This document shows, in pieces, positions 18,380-27,111 of a stretch of 64,000 bases of DNA (within the stretch, counting starts at the first letter, position 1; every line of letters starts with the position of its first letter). The DNA lies in the NCBI GenBank assembly GCA_963707835.1, contig CAVPRI010000002.1, positions 186,001 to 250,000 on the forward strand, read 5' to 3'. This stretch comes from Bog-473 sp963707835 (GTDB lineage: Bacteria > Actinomycetota > Acidimicrobiia > Acidimicrobiales > RAAP-2). The translations under genes were made by a program, and so were the position numbers. Under the pieces are notes generated by a model that saw only the letters and a list, made by a program, of their open reading frames with translations, did no database searches and was not told where the DNA came from.

Positions 18380-19345
18380 TCAGGCGTCGTGCTGGAGTGC
18401 TTCGATGGCCTCGGGCATGGGCGTCCAGGGCCGGTCGAAGGCCGATCGATGCGGCCCGCCGGTGGAGTGGTGGAACTCGATCTGGCCGCGGATCTTCGTC
18501 GGAAGGTCGCCAGGTTGCACGCCGTCCATCAGGCGAGTGCCGCTGAGGTCGAACACCGGACGGTCGAGCTCGACGAGCAACTGGAGGCTGTAGGCGATGC
18601 GTCCGGTGAGCACGTCGGGGTCGCCGCTGCACAGTGCGAGTGCCGCCTCGGCCATGGTCTCGACGGGTTCGAACAGATGCATGACGTCCTCACCGCCGGC
18701 CGCCGCCTCGATCACCCCTGACCCGAGCACTGCCGGTGTCGCGATCGTCGCCTGGGGCGCCAGCGCGTTCACGGCGATGCCCGCACCTTCTGTCTCGGCC
18801 GCCGCGGCCAGGGTGAGCCGGTTGATGGCGGCCTTGGTCGCTCCGTAGGACGAGTAGCCGTCCTTCGCCACGTGGCCGAAGGGAGGCCCGGGGGGCAACT
18901 CGGCCGAGGCACTGGTGAGATTGAGGATCCAACCCCGTCGGCGCTCCCGCATGCCGGGCATGACCTGGGTCATCAGGATCCATGGCGCCCACACGTTCAC
19001 CTGCTGGTAGAAGTCGAGCTCGGTGAGGGTCCAGTCCTCGACGGGCTTGATCAGCGCAGCCACAGCGTTGTTGACGAGGATGTCGACCGGGCCGAATTCG
19101 GTTTCGGTGCGCGAGACCAAGTCGGAGCGCCCCCCGTCTGGATCCCCGAGGTCGCACGGCATCACGAGCCCCTGGCCGCCGACCTGCTCGATCCGAGCCA
19201 GGGTCTCCTCGAGACCGGCCTCGTCGCGAGCGGTGATGCCCACCTTTGCGCCTTCCGCGGCGAACCGGACGGCCACCGAACGACCCGTCCCACCCTGGCT
19301 TGCGCCCGTCACCAGCGCGACCATGCCCTCCAAGCTCCGACCCAC
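18380..19345 (-). CDS. SDR family oxidoreductase
   Basis: The 321-residue product has an SDR glycine motif VTGASQGGTGRS close to the N-terminus, VDILVNNAVAAL, a serine in NLTSASAE, and the Y-x3-K pair in SSYGATKAA. GTG 19345 is chosen because AGAAGGGAG stands six bases upstream and the family N-terminus begins there; the frame is open further up to 19774 but reads as non-protein. The region after the catalytic motif contains LFEPVETMAEAALALCSGDP and a 60-residue tail beyond the usual SDR core. Divergent from the luciferase-like gene at 19551. Substrate unknown. Confidence 0.85.
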   Translation of the reverse strand: MGRSLEGMVALVTGASQGGTGRSVAVRFAAEGAKVGITARDEAGLEETLARIEQVGGQGLVMPCDLGDPDGGRSDLVSRTETEFGPVDILVNNAVAALIKPVEDWTLTELDFYQQVNVWAPWILMTQVMPGMRERRRGWILNLTSASAELPPGPPFGHVAKDGYSSYGATKAAINRLTLAAAAETEGAGIAVNALAPQATIATPAVLGSGVIEAAAGGEDVMHLFEPVETMAEAALALCSGDPDVLTGRIAYSLQLLVELDRPVFDLSGTRLMDGVQPGDLPTKIRGQIEFHHSTGGPHRSAFDRPWTPMPEAIEALQHDA

Positions 19346-19550
19346 GTGCGACTCCCTTCTGATCACGCTGTCACTCGGAACGGTACTCCGGACGCTGGTC
19401 CGTGCGCCGCCTTGAAACGTTCGATCCATCTCTTGGTGAGGCTGCCCGAGGCGGCCTGACCGCTCCACGCCCTTACGGCGCTGAAGTGAGACAATGCGGA
19501 ACCGGCTGGCGAGGAGTAAGGCGCCATCGTGGTGGGCAAAGGGGGAGTTG

Positions 19551-20420
19551 ATGGCACTGGCGTACGCAATGGCCCTCCCGCAGGGCGGGAGAGGAGCCAG
19601 CCCCAAGGCGATCAGGCAGATCGCCTTGTTGGCCGAGGAGCTCGGGTATTCGCACCTGTGGGTCAACGACCACATCACCTCGCCACTCGGACAGGAGACG
19701 CACATCTCGCCGTACATGTTCGATCCCTTCATGACGATTGCCACGGCGGCGGCGATGACCCAGGAGATCGGCATCGGCGTCCAGGTGGTCGCGCCTTACT
19801 ACGAGCCCCTGTGGCTGGCCAACGCGCTGGCGAGCCTCGACACGCTTTGCAGTGGCCGCACCGTGGTGTCCCTGGGTGTCGGGTGGTCCAAGCCGGAGTT
19901 CGATGCGCTGAGCAGCGAGTTTTCCACCCGAGGCACGCGCGTCGAGGAGATGATCGAGATCATCCGGACGGTCTGGAAGGAAGACTACGTTCCGATCTCG
20001 ACTCCGCACTACCAATTGCCACCGGTCAAGATCGCGCCCAGGCCGGCGCATCCCATTCCCTTGTGGGTCGCGGGCACGAGCGAGCGTGCCTACCGGCGAG
20101 CCGTGGAGCTCGGTGACGGATATCACGGCCATGCCGTCCAGGACATCACCGTCGACAACGTGGCCGAACGAGTCGAGCGCATCCGGCGGCATCGGCCCGA
20201 AGAGTCCTTCACCTTTTCCCTCTACACCTGGGAATGGGACCTCACCCGACGCGCCGAGGACGAGATTGTGACCGAACGCGACGCCTTCGAGGCCGCCGGT
20301 GTGCAGCATGTCGTCATCGCGCTGGACACTGCGGATCTGGAAACCCGGGTGAACTCCGTGCGTCGCCTGGCCGAGCTACTCGGCCTTCAGCCCCGCGAGA
20401 ACAGGTCGATCGCCTATTGA
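19551..20420 (+). CDS. luciferase-like (LLM class, probably F420-dependent) oxidoreductase
   Basis: The 289-residue protein has the TIM-barrel layout of bacterial luciferase-like monooxygenases, with LAEELGYSHLWVNDHI near the N-terminus, GVQVVAPYYEPLWLANALASLD and LGVGWSKPEFDALSSEF. In actinobacteria this subgroup often uses coenzyme F420, but the cofactor is inferred. The start is ATG 19551 after AAAGGGGGAG; an upstream ATG at 19494 gives an implausible leader. The TGA stop lies within the TTGACC element of the next gene's promoter. It may oxidise or reduce the compound handled by the neighbouring transporters and hydrolases. Confidence 0.82.
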   Translation: MALAYAMALPQGGRGASPKAIRQIALLAEELGYSHLWVNDHITSPLGQETHISPYMFDPFMTIATAAAMTQEIGIGVQVVAPYYEPLWLANALASLDTLCSGRTVVSLGVGWSKPEFDALSSEFSTRGTRVEEMIEIIRTVWKEDYVPISTPHYQLPPVKIAPRPAHPIPLWVAGTSERAYRRAVELGDGYHGHAVQDITVDNVAERVERIRRHRPEESFTFSLYTWEWDLTRRAEDEIVTERDAFEAAGVQHVVIALDTADLETRVNSVRRLAELLGLQPRENRSIAY

Positions 20421-20445
20421 CCGGTTGTTGCGTTCACACTACGTT
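20417..20445 (+). promoter_or_regulatory. promoter of SBP2, shared with SBP3
   Basis: TTGACC, a 17-base spacer and TACGTT form a plausible -35/-10 pair. The spacer end and the following bases (TTCGACA, then AGTTCGGT) recur almost unchanged upstream of the paralogous gene at 25684. The -35 overlaps the stop codon of the luciferase-like gene. Confidence 0.6.
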
Positions 20446-20503
20446 TTTCGACAGGGGAGTTCGGTAACTCACGAGGTGATCGAACAGGTTCACGGGGGGA
20501 AGA

Positions 20504-21706
20504 GTGCGAACGCTTCACGGACGTTGGCGCGTCGGATTGTCCGGCTTTCTTTGTATGGTCACGCTGGCAGGGGCACAGTTCGTCTTCTCGAGTAGCACGG
20601 CAGGAGCTGCGCAGCCGAACGGCACACCGATCAAGATCGGTTACCTCATGACGAATTCCGGTGCTTCGGATGCCAATGAGGCAGCCGTGTTCTCGGCGTG
20701 GGTCAGGTGGGCCAACGCTCACGGAGGCGTCAGCGGGCATCCGGTCCAAGTCACCACCGATATCGACCCCGGCAACGTCGCCGTTGCCGAAACTGACGTC
20801 CAGAAGTTCGTCGCTCAGGGCGTCGCGGCAATCGTCGATGCCGACGCCAATGACACCGCGTGGGCATCGGATGTCGAGAATGCCGGCGTCCCCGTCTTCA
20901 CGTCGACCGAGACCCTGGCGTTCACCGGAGATGACGCCTTCGGGATACCGCAATCGCCCGTGTCCCTCCCGACGGAGGAGCTCATGGCGGCGAAGAAGGG
21001 CGGCGTGACCAAACTCGCCCTCTTCTATTGCACCGAGTACTCGCAGTGCAGCCAAGCAATCCCCTTCTATGATTCAGTGGCAAAGAAACTCGGTATCGAT
21101 CTCGTTTACAGCGCTGCGGTATCGGGGTCGGCGCCGAACTACGTGGCACAATGCCTGGCCGGCAAGGGCGCTGGGGCGAACGCCGTCGTCATCGCATCCA
21201 CCTCGGCCACGGCGGAGCGGGTACAAGCGGATTGCGCCAAGCAGGGGTACACGCCACACCTGTTGGCTGCGTCCGGGGACTACCAGCAGTCCTTCGCCGG
21301 AAGCCCCGGCACCAATGGGTCGATCATTGCCGTCGGGAGTGTGCCGTTCTTCGACACCAAGGACCCGGCCATCAAATCGATGACGGACGAACTGCAGCGG
21401 TACGATCCCTCGATCCTGAAATCGCCCTACTACAACGACAACACCACGTGGAACTGGGGAATCGGGACCCTGCTCCTGGAGGCGGCAAAGGCGGGGAACC
21501 TCACGGCGTCCACGCCGGTGACATCCGCCGCGCTCAAGAGCGCGCTCCTGGCGATCCACACCACTACCGTCGGCGGTCTGAGCTCACCCATCACCTTCAC
21601 CCAGGGCAAATCCGAGACGAACAATTGCTTCTACACCGCGGGCATCAAGAACGGGAAGTTCACCCTCCCCGACGGGCTGAAGGTGACCTGTATTCCGGCA
21701 AGCTGA
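20504..21706 (+). CDS. branched-chain-amino-acid-type ABC substrate-binding protein (SBP2)
   Basis: The 400-residue protein begins with a Sec-type signal peptide (MRTLHGRWRVGLSGFL, hydrophobic core, STAGAA cleavage region). The mature part has the type I binding-protein fold: IKIGYLMTNSGASDANE, WANAHGGVSGHPVQV, then FYCTEYSQCSQAIPFYDSVAK. GTG start after a GGGGGGAAGA ribosome site. It closely resembles the broken gene at 25684 (signal peptide, YCTEYSQCSQA, SAPNYVAQCLA, KQGYTPHLLA), so the two are local duplicates. It lies upstream of the fused Liv transporter and is probably its binding protein. The ligand is unknown; the paired cysteines around the CTEYSQC segment are unusual. Confidence 0.87.
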   Translation: MRTLHGRWRVGLSGFLCMVTLAGAQFVFSSSTAGAAQPNGTPIKIGYLMTNSGASDANEAAVFSAWVRWANAHGGVSGHPVQVTTDIDPGNVAVAETDVQKFVAQGVAAIVDADANDTAWASDVENAGVPVFTSTETLAFTGDDAFGIPQSPVSLPTEELMAAKKGGVTKLALFYCTEYSQCSQAIPFYDSVAKKLGIDLVYSAAVSGSAPNYVAQCLAGKGAGANAVVIASTSATAERVQADCAKQGYTPHLLAASGDYQQSFAGSPGTNGSIIAVGSVPFFDTKDPAIKSMTDELQRYDPSILKSPYYNDNTTWNWGIGTLLLEAAKAGNLTASTPVTSAALKSALLAIHTTTVGGLSSPITFTQGKSETNNCFYTAGIKNGKFTLPDGLKVTCIPAS

Positions 21707-21753
21707 TCGCGGGGGCCGCTGATCGGGCAAGAATCATGGACTGATTCTCGCCA

Positions 21754-21779
21754 CGCGACCGGGGGTCGCGCCGGTCGCG
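21754..21779 (+). terminator. weak hairpin between SBP2 and the Liv fusion
   Basis: A 9-base stem (CGCGACCGG and its complement) with an 8-base loop lies 48 bases after the SBP2 stop; a smaller GAATCA/TGATTC repeat precedes it. It could attenuate read-through so that binding protein exceeds transporter. There is no T-run. Confidence 0.35.
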
Positions 21780-21986
21780 GCCCTTGGGGGGAATCGGTCC
21801 CGGCACACGCGCCTACGCCGAGGCAGGCGTCGTGGCGCGCCGGCCGTGGCTCGCGCTCGGGCCGATGCCGAAGGGGAGCGGAATCCCGCTGGCGACGTGC
21901 TGTGACGTTGCGCAGGGAGGAGGAAGTTTCTGCCAGCACTGCCTATACTCCCGCCTCAGCTATGAAACCGGGGGAGAGGTGAAGGC

Positions 21987-24746
21987 GTGAGCGATCTTTT
22001 GCCATTCATCGTGATCGGGGTCGTCACGGGCTCGGTCTACGGGCTCACCGCCACGGGTCTGGTCCTGACCTACAAGACCTCGGGTATCTTCAACTTCGCC
22101 CAGGGATCGATCGCCGCCTTGGCGGCCTTCGTCTTCTACTTCCTCAACGTCCAGGAGGGGTGGCCGTGGCCGCTGACCGTGGCCGTGGTCCTCCTGGTCG
22201 TCGGCCCGGGAATGGGCCTCGCGCTCGAGCGTCTGGCCCTGCTGTTGGCGGATGTGAGCGACACGCTGAAGATCGCGTCGACCATCGGAATCATCCTGGT
22301 GGTGCTCAGCCTCGGGCAGATCTGGTTCCCAGACGCGCCGACGTTCCCCTCGTTCCTGCCCACCGAGACGTACCGCTTCTTCGGGGTGAACGTGGGGTGG
22401 GACCAGACGGCGATCTTCATCATCTCGCTCGTCCTGGTCGCCGCGCTCTACTACTTCTTCCGGTTCGTCCGCATGGGTATGGCGATGCGGGCCGTCGTCG
22501 ACGATCCGAACCTGATCTCCATGACGGGCGAGAGCCCCGCACGAGTGCGGCGCTGGTCCTGGGTCATCGGCACCACGTTCGCCGCGTTATCGGGCATCCT
22601 CCTTGCGCCGAGCATCAACCTGGACGCGACCGTCCTCACGCTCCTCGTCGTGCAGGCCTTCGGCGCGGCGGCGATCGGGTACTTCTCGAGCCTGCCGCTC
22701 ACCTATGCCGGTGGTCTCGTCATCGGCGTAGGTGCGGCCATCACGACCAAGTACGTGACGGCGATGCCGTCCCTGGCGGGCCTCCCGGCCTCGTTGCCGT
22801 TCATCATCCTTTTCATCGCGTTGATCGTCACGCCGCGCGCCAAGCTGGCCCGTCGGCGCTTCGTCCCGTCGAAGTCGTGGACGGAGTCGTGGTACGCCCC
22901 GTGGCGGGTCCGGCTGCTCTTCGGTGGCCTCTTCCTCGTGCTGCTCTGCTTCGTGCCGGCATTCGCCGGAGACAACATGCCGGTGTACTCGGCCTCGGTC
23001 ATCGACGTCATTCTGTTCCTCTCGCTCGGCCTCCTGATCCGCCAGGCCGGGCAGGTCTCACTGTGCCAGTACACGTTCGCCGCAGTGGGCGCGGCCGCCA
23101 TGTCGCACTTCACGACCACGTTCGGGCTCCCCTGGCTGTTGGCGCTCCTGCTGGCCGGCCTGGTGGCTGTTCCGGTCGGGGCGATCATCGCCATTCCGGC
23201 CATCCGCCTGACCGGGGTCTTCCTGGCGCTCGCCACGCTGGGGTTCGGCGTCCTGCTCCAGCAGATGTTCTACACGCAGAACTGGATGTTCACGACGAGC
23301 ACGCTCGGGGTCACCGCCACCCGGCCACACGTGGGGTCTCTCGGTACCGATACCGGGTTCTACTACGTGCTCGTGGCGTTTGCCGTGCTCGCGGTGGCAC
23401 TGACGCTGGCGATCCGCAACGGTCGGCTGGGACGGATCCTCCATGCCATGTCGGACTCGCCGCTCGCCCTCGAGACGCACGGAGCAACGGTCAACGTCGC
23501 CCGGGTGATCGTGTTCTGCATCGCCTCATTCATGGCCGCGATCGCCGGCGCCCTCACTGCCAGCCTCTTCCACTTCGCGGTGGGTAGCGAGTTCGACTCG
23601 TTCAACTCGCTCACACTGGTCTGCCTGGTCGTGATCATCACCGTCGGGGACCCCTGGTATGCGATCATCGCCGCCTTCTCCCTCGAGGTCCTCCCGGCCT
23701 ACATCAATCTGGGGAACATCAATCAGTACCTGCAGATCCTGTTCGGCGTGTCGGCCATGCTGGTCCCGCTCAGCGTCATCTATTTCCGGCAGACGGCCCC
23801 TCAACGACTGCGGGGATGGGCAGCGACTCTGAACGGGTTGCTCGGCGGGAAGCAGCCCGCATCCACTCGGATGGAGATCCCGACGGCGATCAAGGCCCAG
23901 CTCGCCACCCCCATCCGGGGTGAGGGCCTGGAGGTTCGCGACCTGTCGGTGCGCTATGGAGGGACCGCTGCGGTCTCACATTTCGATCTGCGGGCGCCGA
24001 CCGGCATGATCACAGGTCTGATCGGACCCAACGGTGCCGGCAAGACGACCACGTTCAATGCGTGTTGCGGGTTGGTCAAGCCGACCTCGGGTCACATCTT
24101 GCTCCACGGCGCGGACGTGTCCGGACTCGGACCGTCGGCCCGGGCCCGTCGAGGCATGGGCCGAACATTCCAGCGGGTCGAGCTGTTCAATTCGCTGAGC
24201 GTGCGCCAGAACATAGCGATCGGTCGCGAGGCGATCATGGCCGGGGGCAATCCGATCCGTCAGTTCCTCAGCCGCCGGGGCGACTCCAAATTGGTGGCTG
24301 CCGCGGTCCAGCAGGCCGCCTCGCTCACCGGGATCTCGGACCTGCTCGACATACCGGTGAGCGACATCAGCACAGGCCAACGCCGGTTGGTCGAGCTCGC
24401 CCGGGTGCTGGCCGGACCCTTCGACGTGATCCTGCTCGACGAGCCCTCCTCGGGCCTCGACGGGCGCGAGACCGAGGCCTTCGGCCGGATTCTGACGACC
24501 GTGGTGGCCGAGCGCGGCGTCGGGATCCTCATCGTCGAGCACGACATGTCGCTGGTGCGTCAGATCTGCGACCGGGTGTGCGTGCTCGACTTCGGGCAGA
24601 AGATCTTCGAAGGCACGCCGGGCGAGATGCTGGCCAGCGCGGTGGTGCGGGCAGCGTATCTGGGGTCCGAAGCCGGCGAAGGTGGGGCCGAGCTGGCACA
24701 AGCCGAAGCGTCCGTCCTCGCCGGGGAGGAGACGCCCGCCGGCTGA
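21987..24746 (+). CDS. LivH-LivM-LivG fusion: branched-chain amino acid-type ABC transporter permease/ATPase
   Basis: A single 919-residue frame contains three normally separate subunits. Residues 1-300 match LivH (ATGLVLTYKTSGIFNFAQGSIAA), 310-610 match LivM (LIRQAGQVSLCQYTFAAVGA, then AIRNGRLGRILHAMSDSPLALETHG), and 645-900 match LivG. The ATPase has Walker A GPNGAGKTT, a signature of the form STGQRRLVELAR in place of LSGGQ, and Walker B VILLDEPSSGLDG. The protein thus supplies both membrane domains and one nucleotide-binding domain. GTG or ATG start near 21987 after GGGGGAGAGG. LivF (24767, minus strand) would supply the second ATPase. Confidence 0.92.
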   Translation: MSDLLPFIVIGVVTGSVYGLTATGLVLTYKTSGIFNFAQGSIAALAAFVFYFLNVQEGWPWPLTVAVVLLVVGPGMGLALERLALLLADVSDTLKIASTIGIILVVLSLGQIWFPDAPTFPSFLPTETYRFFGVNVGWDQTAIFIISLVLVAALYYFFRFVRMGMAMRAVVDDPNLISMTGESPARVRRWSWVIGTTFAALSGILLAPSINLDATVLTLLVVQAFGAAAIGYFSSLPLTYAGGLVIGVGAAITTKYVTAMPSLAGLPASLPFIILFIALIVTPRAKLARRRFVPSKSWTESWYAPWRVRLLFGGLFLVLLCFVPAFAGDNMPVYSASVIDVILFLSLGLLIRQAGQVSLCQYTFAAVGAAAMSHFTTTFGLPWLLALLLAGLVAVPVGAIIAIPAIRLTGVFLALATLGFGVLLQQMFYTQNWMFTTSTLGVTATRPHVGSLGTDTGFYYVLVAFAVLAVALTLAIRNGRLGRILHAMSDSPLALETHGATVNVARVIVFCIASFMAAIAGALTASLFHFAVGSEFDSFNSLTLVCLVVIITVGDPWYAIIAAFSLEVLPAYINLGNINQYLQILFGVSAMLVPLSVIYFRQTAPQRLRGWAATLNGLLGGKQPASTRMEIPTAIKAQLATPIRGEGLEVRDLSVRYGGTAAVSHFDLRAPTGMITGLIGPNGAGKTTTFNACCGLVKPTSGHILLHGADVSGLGPSARARRGMGRTFQRVELFNSLSVRQNIAIGREAIMAGGNPIRQFLSRRGDSKLVAAAVQQAASLTGISDLLDIPVSDISTGQRRLVELARVLAGPFDVILLDEPSSGLDGRETEAFGRILTTVVAERGVGILIVEHDMSLVRQICDRVCVLDFGQKIFEGTPGEMLASAVVRAAYLGSEAGEGGAELAQAEASVLAGEETPAG

Positions 24747-24766
24747 GAGGTGTCTCCTGCGAGCGC

Positions 24767-25462
24767 CTAGACCTCAACCCCGAGGTAGCGCTCGAAGATC
24801 TCGTCGCTCGTCAACTCGGATGCCGGGCCGCTGTACGCGATGCTCCCGTGATTCAACAAGCACACGGTGTCGGCGAGCTCGAGTGCCTTCGAGACGTACT
24901 GCTCGACGATGAGCAGCGTGGTCCCCGACTTGGCGATCGAGGTGAGGAACTCGAACAACCCGTCCACCACCAGGGGGGCGAGACCCATGGACGCCTCGTC
25001 GACGAGTACCAGTTTCGGATCGGTGAGGTAGGCGCGCACCACGGCGAGCATCTGCTGCTCACCCCCGCTCAGGCTCCCCGCGGTTTGCTTCAGCCGCTTG
25101 CCCAGAACAGGAAACGACGACGCAGCCCGCTCGATCGCCTCGTCGACCCTGCCCTTGGGGGCGAACAGGTAGAGATTGTCTCTGAGGGTCAGTGACGGGA
25201 AGATGCCGCGTCCTTCTGGTATGTGACAGACCCCGGCCCGTGCGATCTTGGTGGGTTTCCAGTCGGTGATGTCCTGACCGCCCAGCCGCACTGTGCCACT
25301 GGTCGGCCGGAGGAACCCCGAAACGGTGCGGAGGAGCGTCGTCTTCCCGGCTCCGTTGGGTCCGAGGAGCGCAACCACGGTTCCGGTATCGCAGCGCAGC
25401 GAGACGTCGCGAAGAACGGCAACCTCGCCGTAACCCGCCGTGAGCCCCTCCACCTCCAACAT
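24767..25462 (-). CDS. livF: LivF-type ABC transporter ATP-binding protein
   Basis: The 231-residue ATPase has Walker A GPNGAGKTTLL, the signature LSGGEQQMLAVVRAYL, Walker B LVLVDEASMGLAPLV, and the LivF-typical start MLEVEGLTAGYGEVAVLRDVSL. It should pair with the LivG domain of the fused transporter. It lies convergent to that gene, 20 bases apart, and divergent from the disrupted SBP3. This arrangement is unlike the usual livHMGF order and means it has its own promoter, probably in the 25463-25600 interval. Confidence 0.9.
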   Translation of the reverse strand: MLEVEGLTAGYGEVAVLRDVSLRCDTGTVVALLGPNGAGKTTLLRTVSGFLRPTSGTVRLGGQDITDWKPTKIARAGVCHIPEGRGIFPSLTLRDNLYLFAPKGRVDEAIERAASSFPVLGKRLKQTAGSLSGGEQQMLAVVRAYLTDPKLVLVDEASMGLAPLVVDGLFEFLTSIAKSGTTLLIVEQYVSKALELADTVCLLNHGSIAYSGPASELTSDEIFERYLGVEV

Positions 25463-25591
25463 GTCGCCCCCTTGCTGCGATTCTTGGTCCGGCTACGCAT
25501 GAGGCTATCCGAGACCGCGACAGGCGGCACGGTGCTCCGGCGCGCTTGGACCCGGCGATCGGGTAATTACGAAAGTCTTATAGACCTGCTA

Positions 25592-25620
25592 TTGACCCCT
25601 TGTTTCGATCACACTACGTT
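25592..25620 (+). promoter_or_regulatory. promoter of SBP3, copy of the SBP2 promoter
   Basis: TTGACC, 17 bases and TACGTT repeat the element at 20417-20445, with CACACTACGTTTTTC identical and the downstream GTAGTTCGGT nearly so. Conservation of non-coding DNA at paralogous genes supports a common regulator or a recent duplication. Confidence 0.6.
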
Positions 25621-25683
25621 TTTCCGACAAGGTAGTTCGGTCCATCCTGACGAGACCGAGCAGAGACAACGGGGGGAATGACG

Positions 25684-26897
25684 ATGCGAATGTTTCACGG
25701 GGCTTGGCGGGCTGGGGTGTCCAGTCTGCTCGCGATGTTCGTCGTGACCGGGGTCGGCTTCACGCTCTCGCCGGGGACTGCCGGCGCCGCCGAGGCGAGC
25801 GGCACGCCCGTCAAGATCGGATTCCTCGAGTCGAACGCCGGTCCGGCCGACGTCAACGAAGGGCCCGCATTCGCTGCGACGGTCAAGTACATCAACGCCC
25901 ACGGAGGCCTCGGCGGGCATCCCGATCCAGCTCACGACCGATCTCGAAACAAATCGATGTCGCCACCTCCGTGGCCAACGCTCAGAAGTTCATCAGCCAG
26001 GGTTACGACGCGATCGTCGACGGCGACGCCAATGACACGGCGTGGGCTTCGGCCGTCGAAAGTGCCGGCGTCCCCGTCCTCTTGTCGTCCGACACGCTGG
26101 CGTTCGGGGGAAGCGACGATCGCCTTCGGGGCGCCGCAGACGCCCACGGTCACCACGCCCCTCGAGATGATCGCCCTCAACAAGTTCAAGGATGCCAACA
26201 AGATCGCCGTGCTGTACTGCACGGAGTACTCCCAGTGCAGCCAGGCCGTCCCCTACTACACGTCGATCGGCAAGAAGTACGGCGACACCGTCGTGTACAG
26301 CGCGGCGGCGTCCCAGTCGGCGCCGAACTACGTGGCGCAGTGCCTGGCGGCCAAGGCGGCCGGGGCGGAGAGCCTGTTCCCCGCCACGGCCTCCGACGTC
26401 GCGGTGCGGGTCGTCAAGGACTGCGCAAAGCAGGGGTACACGCCGCACCTCCTGGCCGGCTCGGGGTCGTTCAACAAGGGCGATGCTCGGGACCCCCGGG
26501 ACGAACGGGATGATCGCGACCGATCACAACGTGCCGTTCTTCGATACCAGCAACCCGCGAAATCAAGACGATGACGGCCGCCTTCAACAAGTACGACCCG
26601 TCCATCACGAAGTCGACGTACTACGACGACACGGCCGTGTGGAACTGGATCAACGGCGTCCTGCTCCAGGACGCAGCCAAGAAGGCGAACTGGACGTCGA
26701 GCACCCAGATCACGCCCGCGGCGCTGAAGAGCGCGCTGCTGGCCCTGGGTACGACCACCGCCGACGGCCTGATGGGTCCCGTGACGTTCGCCGCGGGGAA
26801 GCCGATGGTCAACAACTGCGCCTACACGGTGTCCATCAAGAACAACAAGTTCACGCTCCCGTACGGGCTGAAGGACACCTGCCTCCCGGCGAGCTGA
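25684..26897 (+). pseudogene. ABC substrate-binding protein (SBP3), multiply frameshifted
   Basis: Aligned with SBP2 this would be a protein of about 400 residues with the same signal peptide pattern (MRMFHGAWRAGVSS) and the same C-terminus (KDTCLPAS against KVTCIPAS). The reading frame changes near 25922, 25951, 26107, 26480 and 26555. Each change is a net +1, mostly in short runs of C, A or G. Segments in all three frames remain clearly homologous to SBP2, so no large part is missing. It is either a young pseudogene or a correct gene with assembly insertions. ATG 25684 fits the homolog and the GGGGGG ribosome site better than ATG 25678. Confidence 0.8.
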
Positions 26898-26920
26898 TCG
26901 AGGAAACTCCCCGCAAGGAG

Positions 26921-26956
26921 CCAGTGGCCAGCGCGACCAGTCGCGCTGGCCACTGG
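26921..26956. terminator. hairpin after SBP3
   Basis: A perfect 17-base inverted repeat (CCAGTGGCCAGCGCGAC and its complement) with only two bases between the arms lies 24 bases past the stop codon. No T-run follows. It would form a very stable hairpin. Confidence 0.65.
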
Positions 26957-27111
26957 CGCGGAGGGGTAGGGGAGGGCAATCGGCCGGTGGCCGAGCAGGG
27001 GGTGCTCGCTGACCATGCCCTCCTCGGCCGCATGGTCGGTGACCATGACGCCCGCCTGGTAAGACTGTGTCCTTGGAAGGCCCAAGGGGCCATTCACCGG
27101 GGGAGGGCGCT

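Noticed and set aside
22160..23587. 475-codon plus-strand frame inside the Liv fusion
   Set aside because: It is an out-of-frame reading of the permease region, rich in Arg and Gly with no domains.
25684..26897. Programmed ribosomal frameshifting in SBP3
   Set aside because: Five net +1 changes at different short runs with no shared slippery motif or pseudoknot pattern fit errors or decay better.
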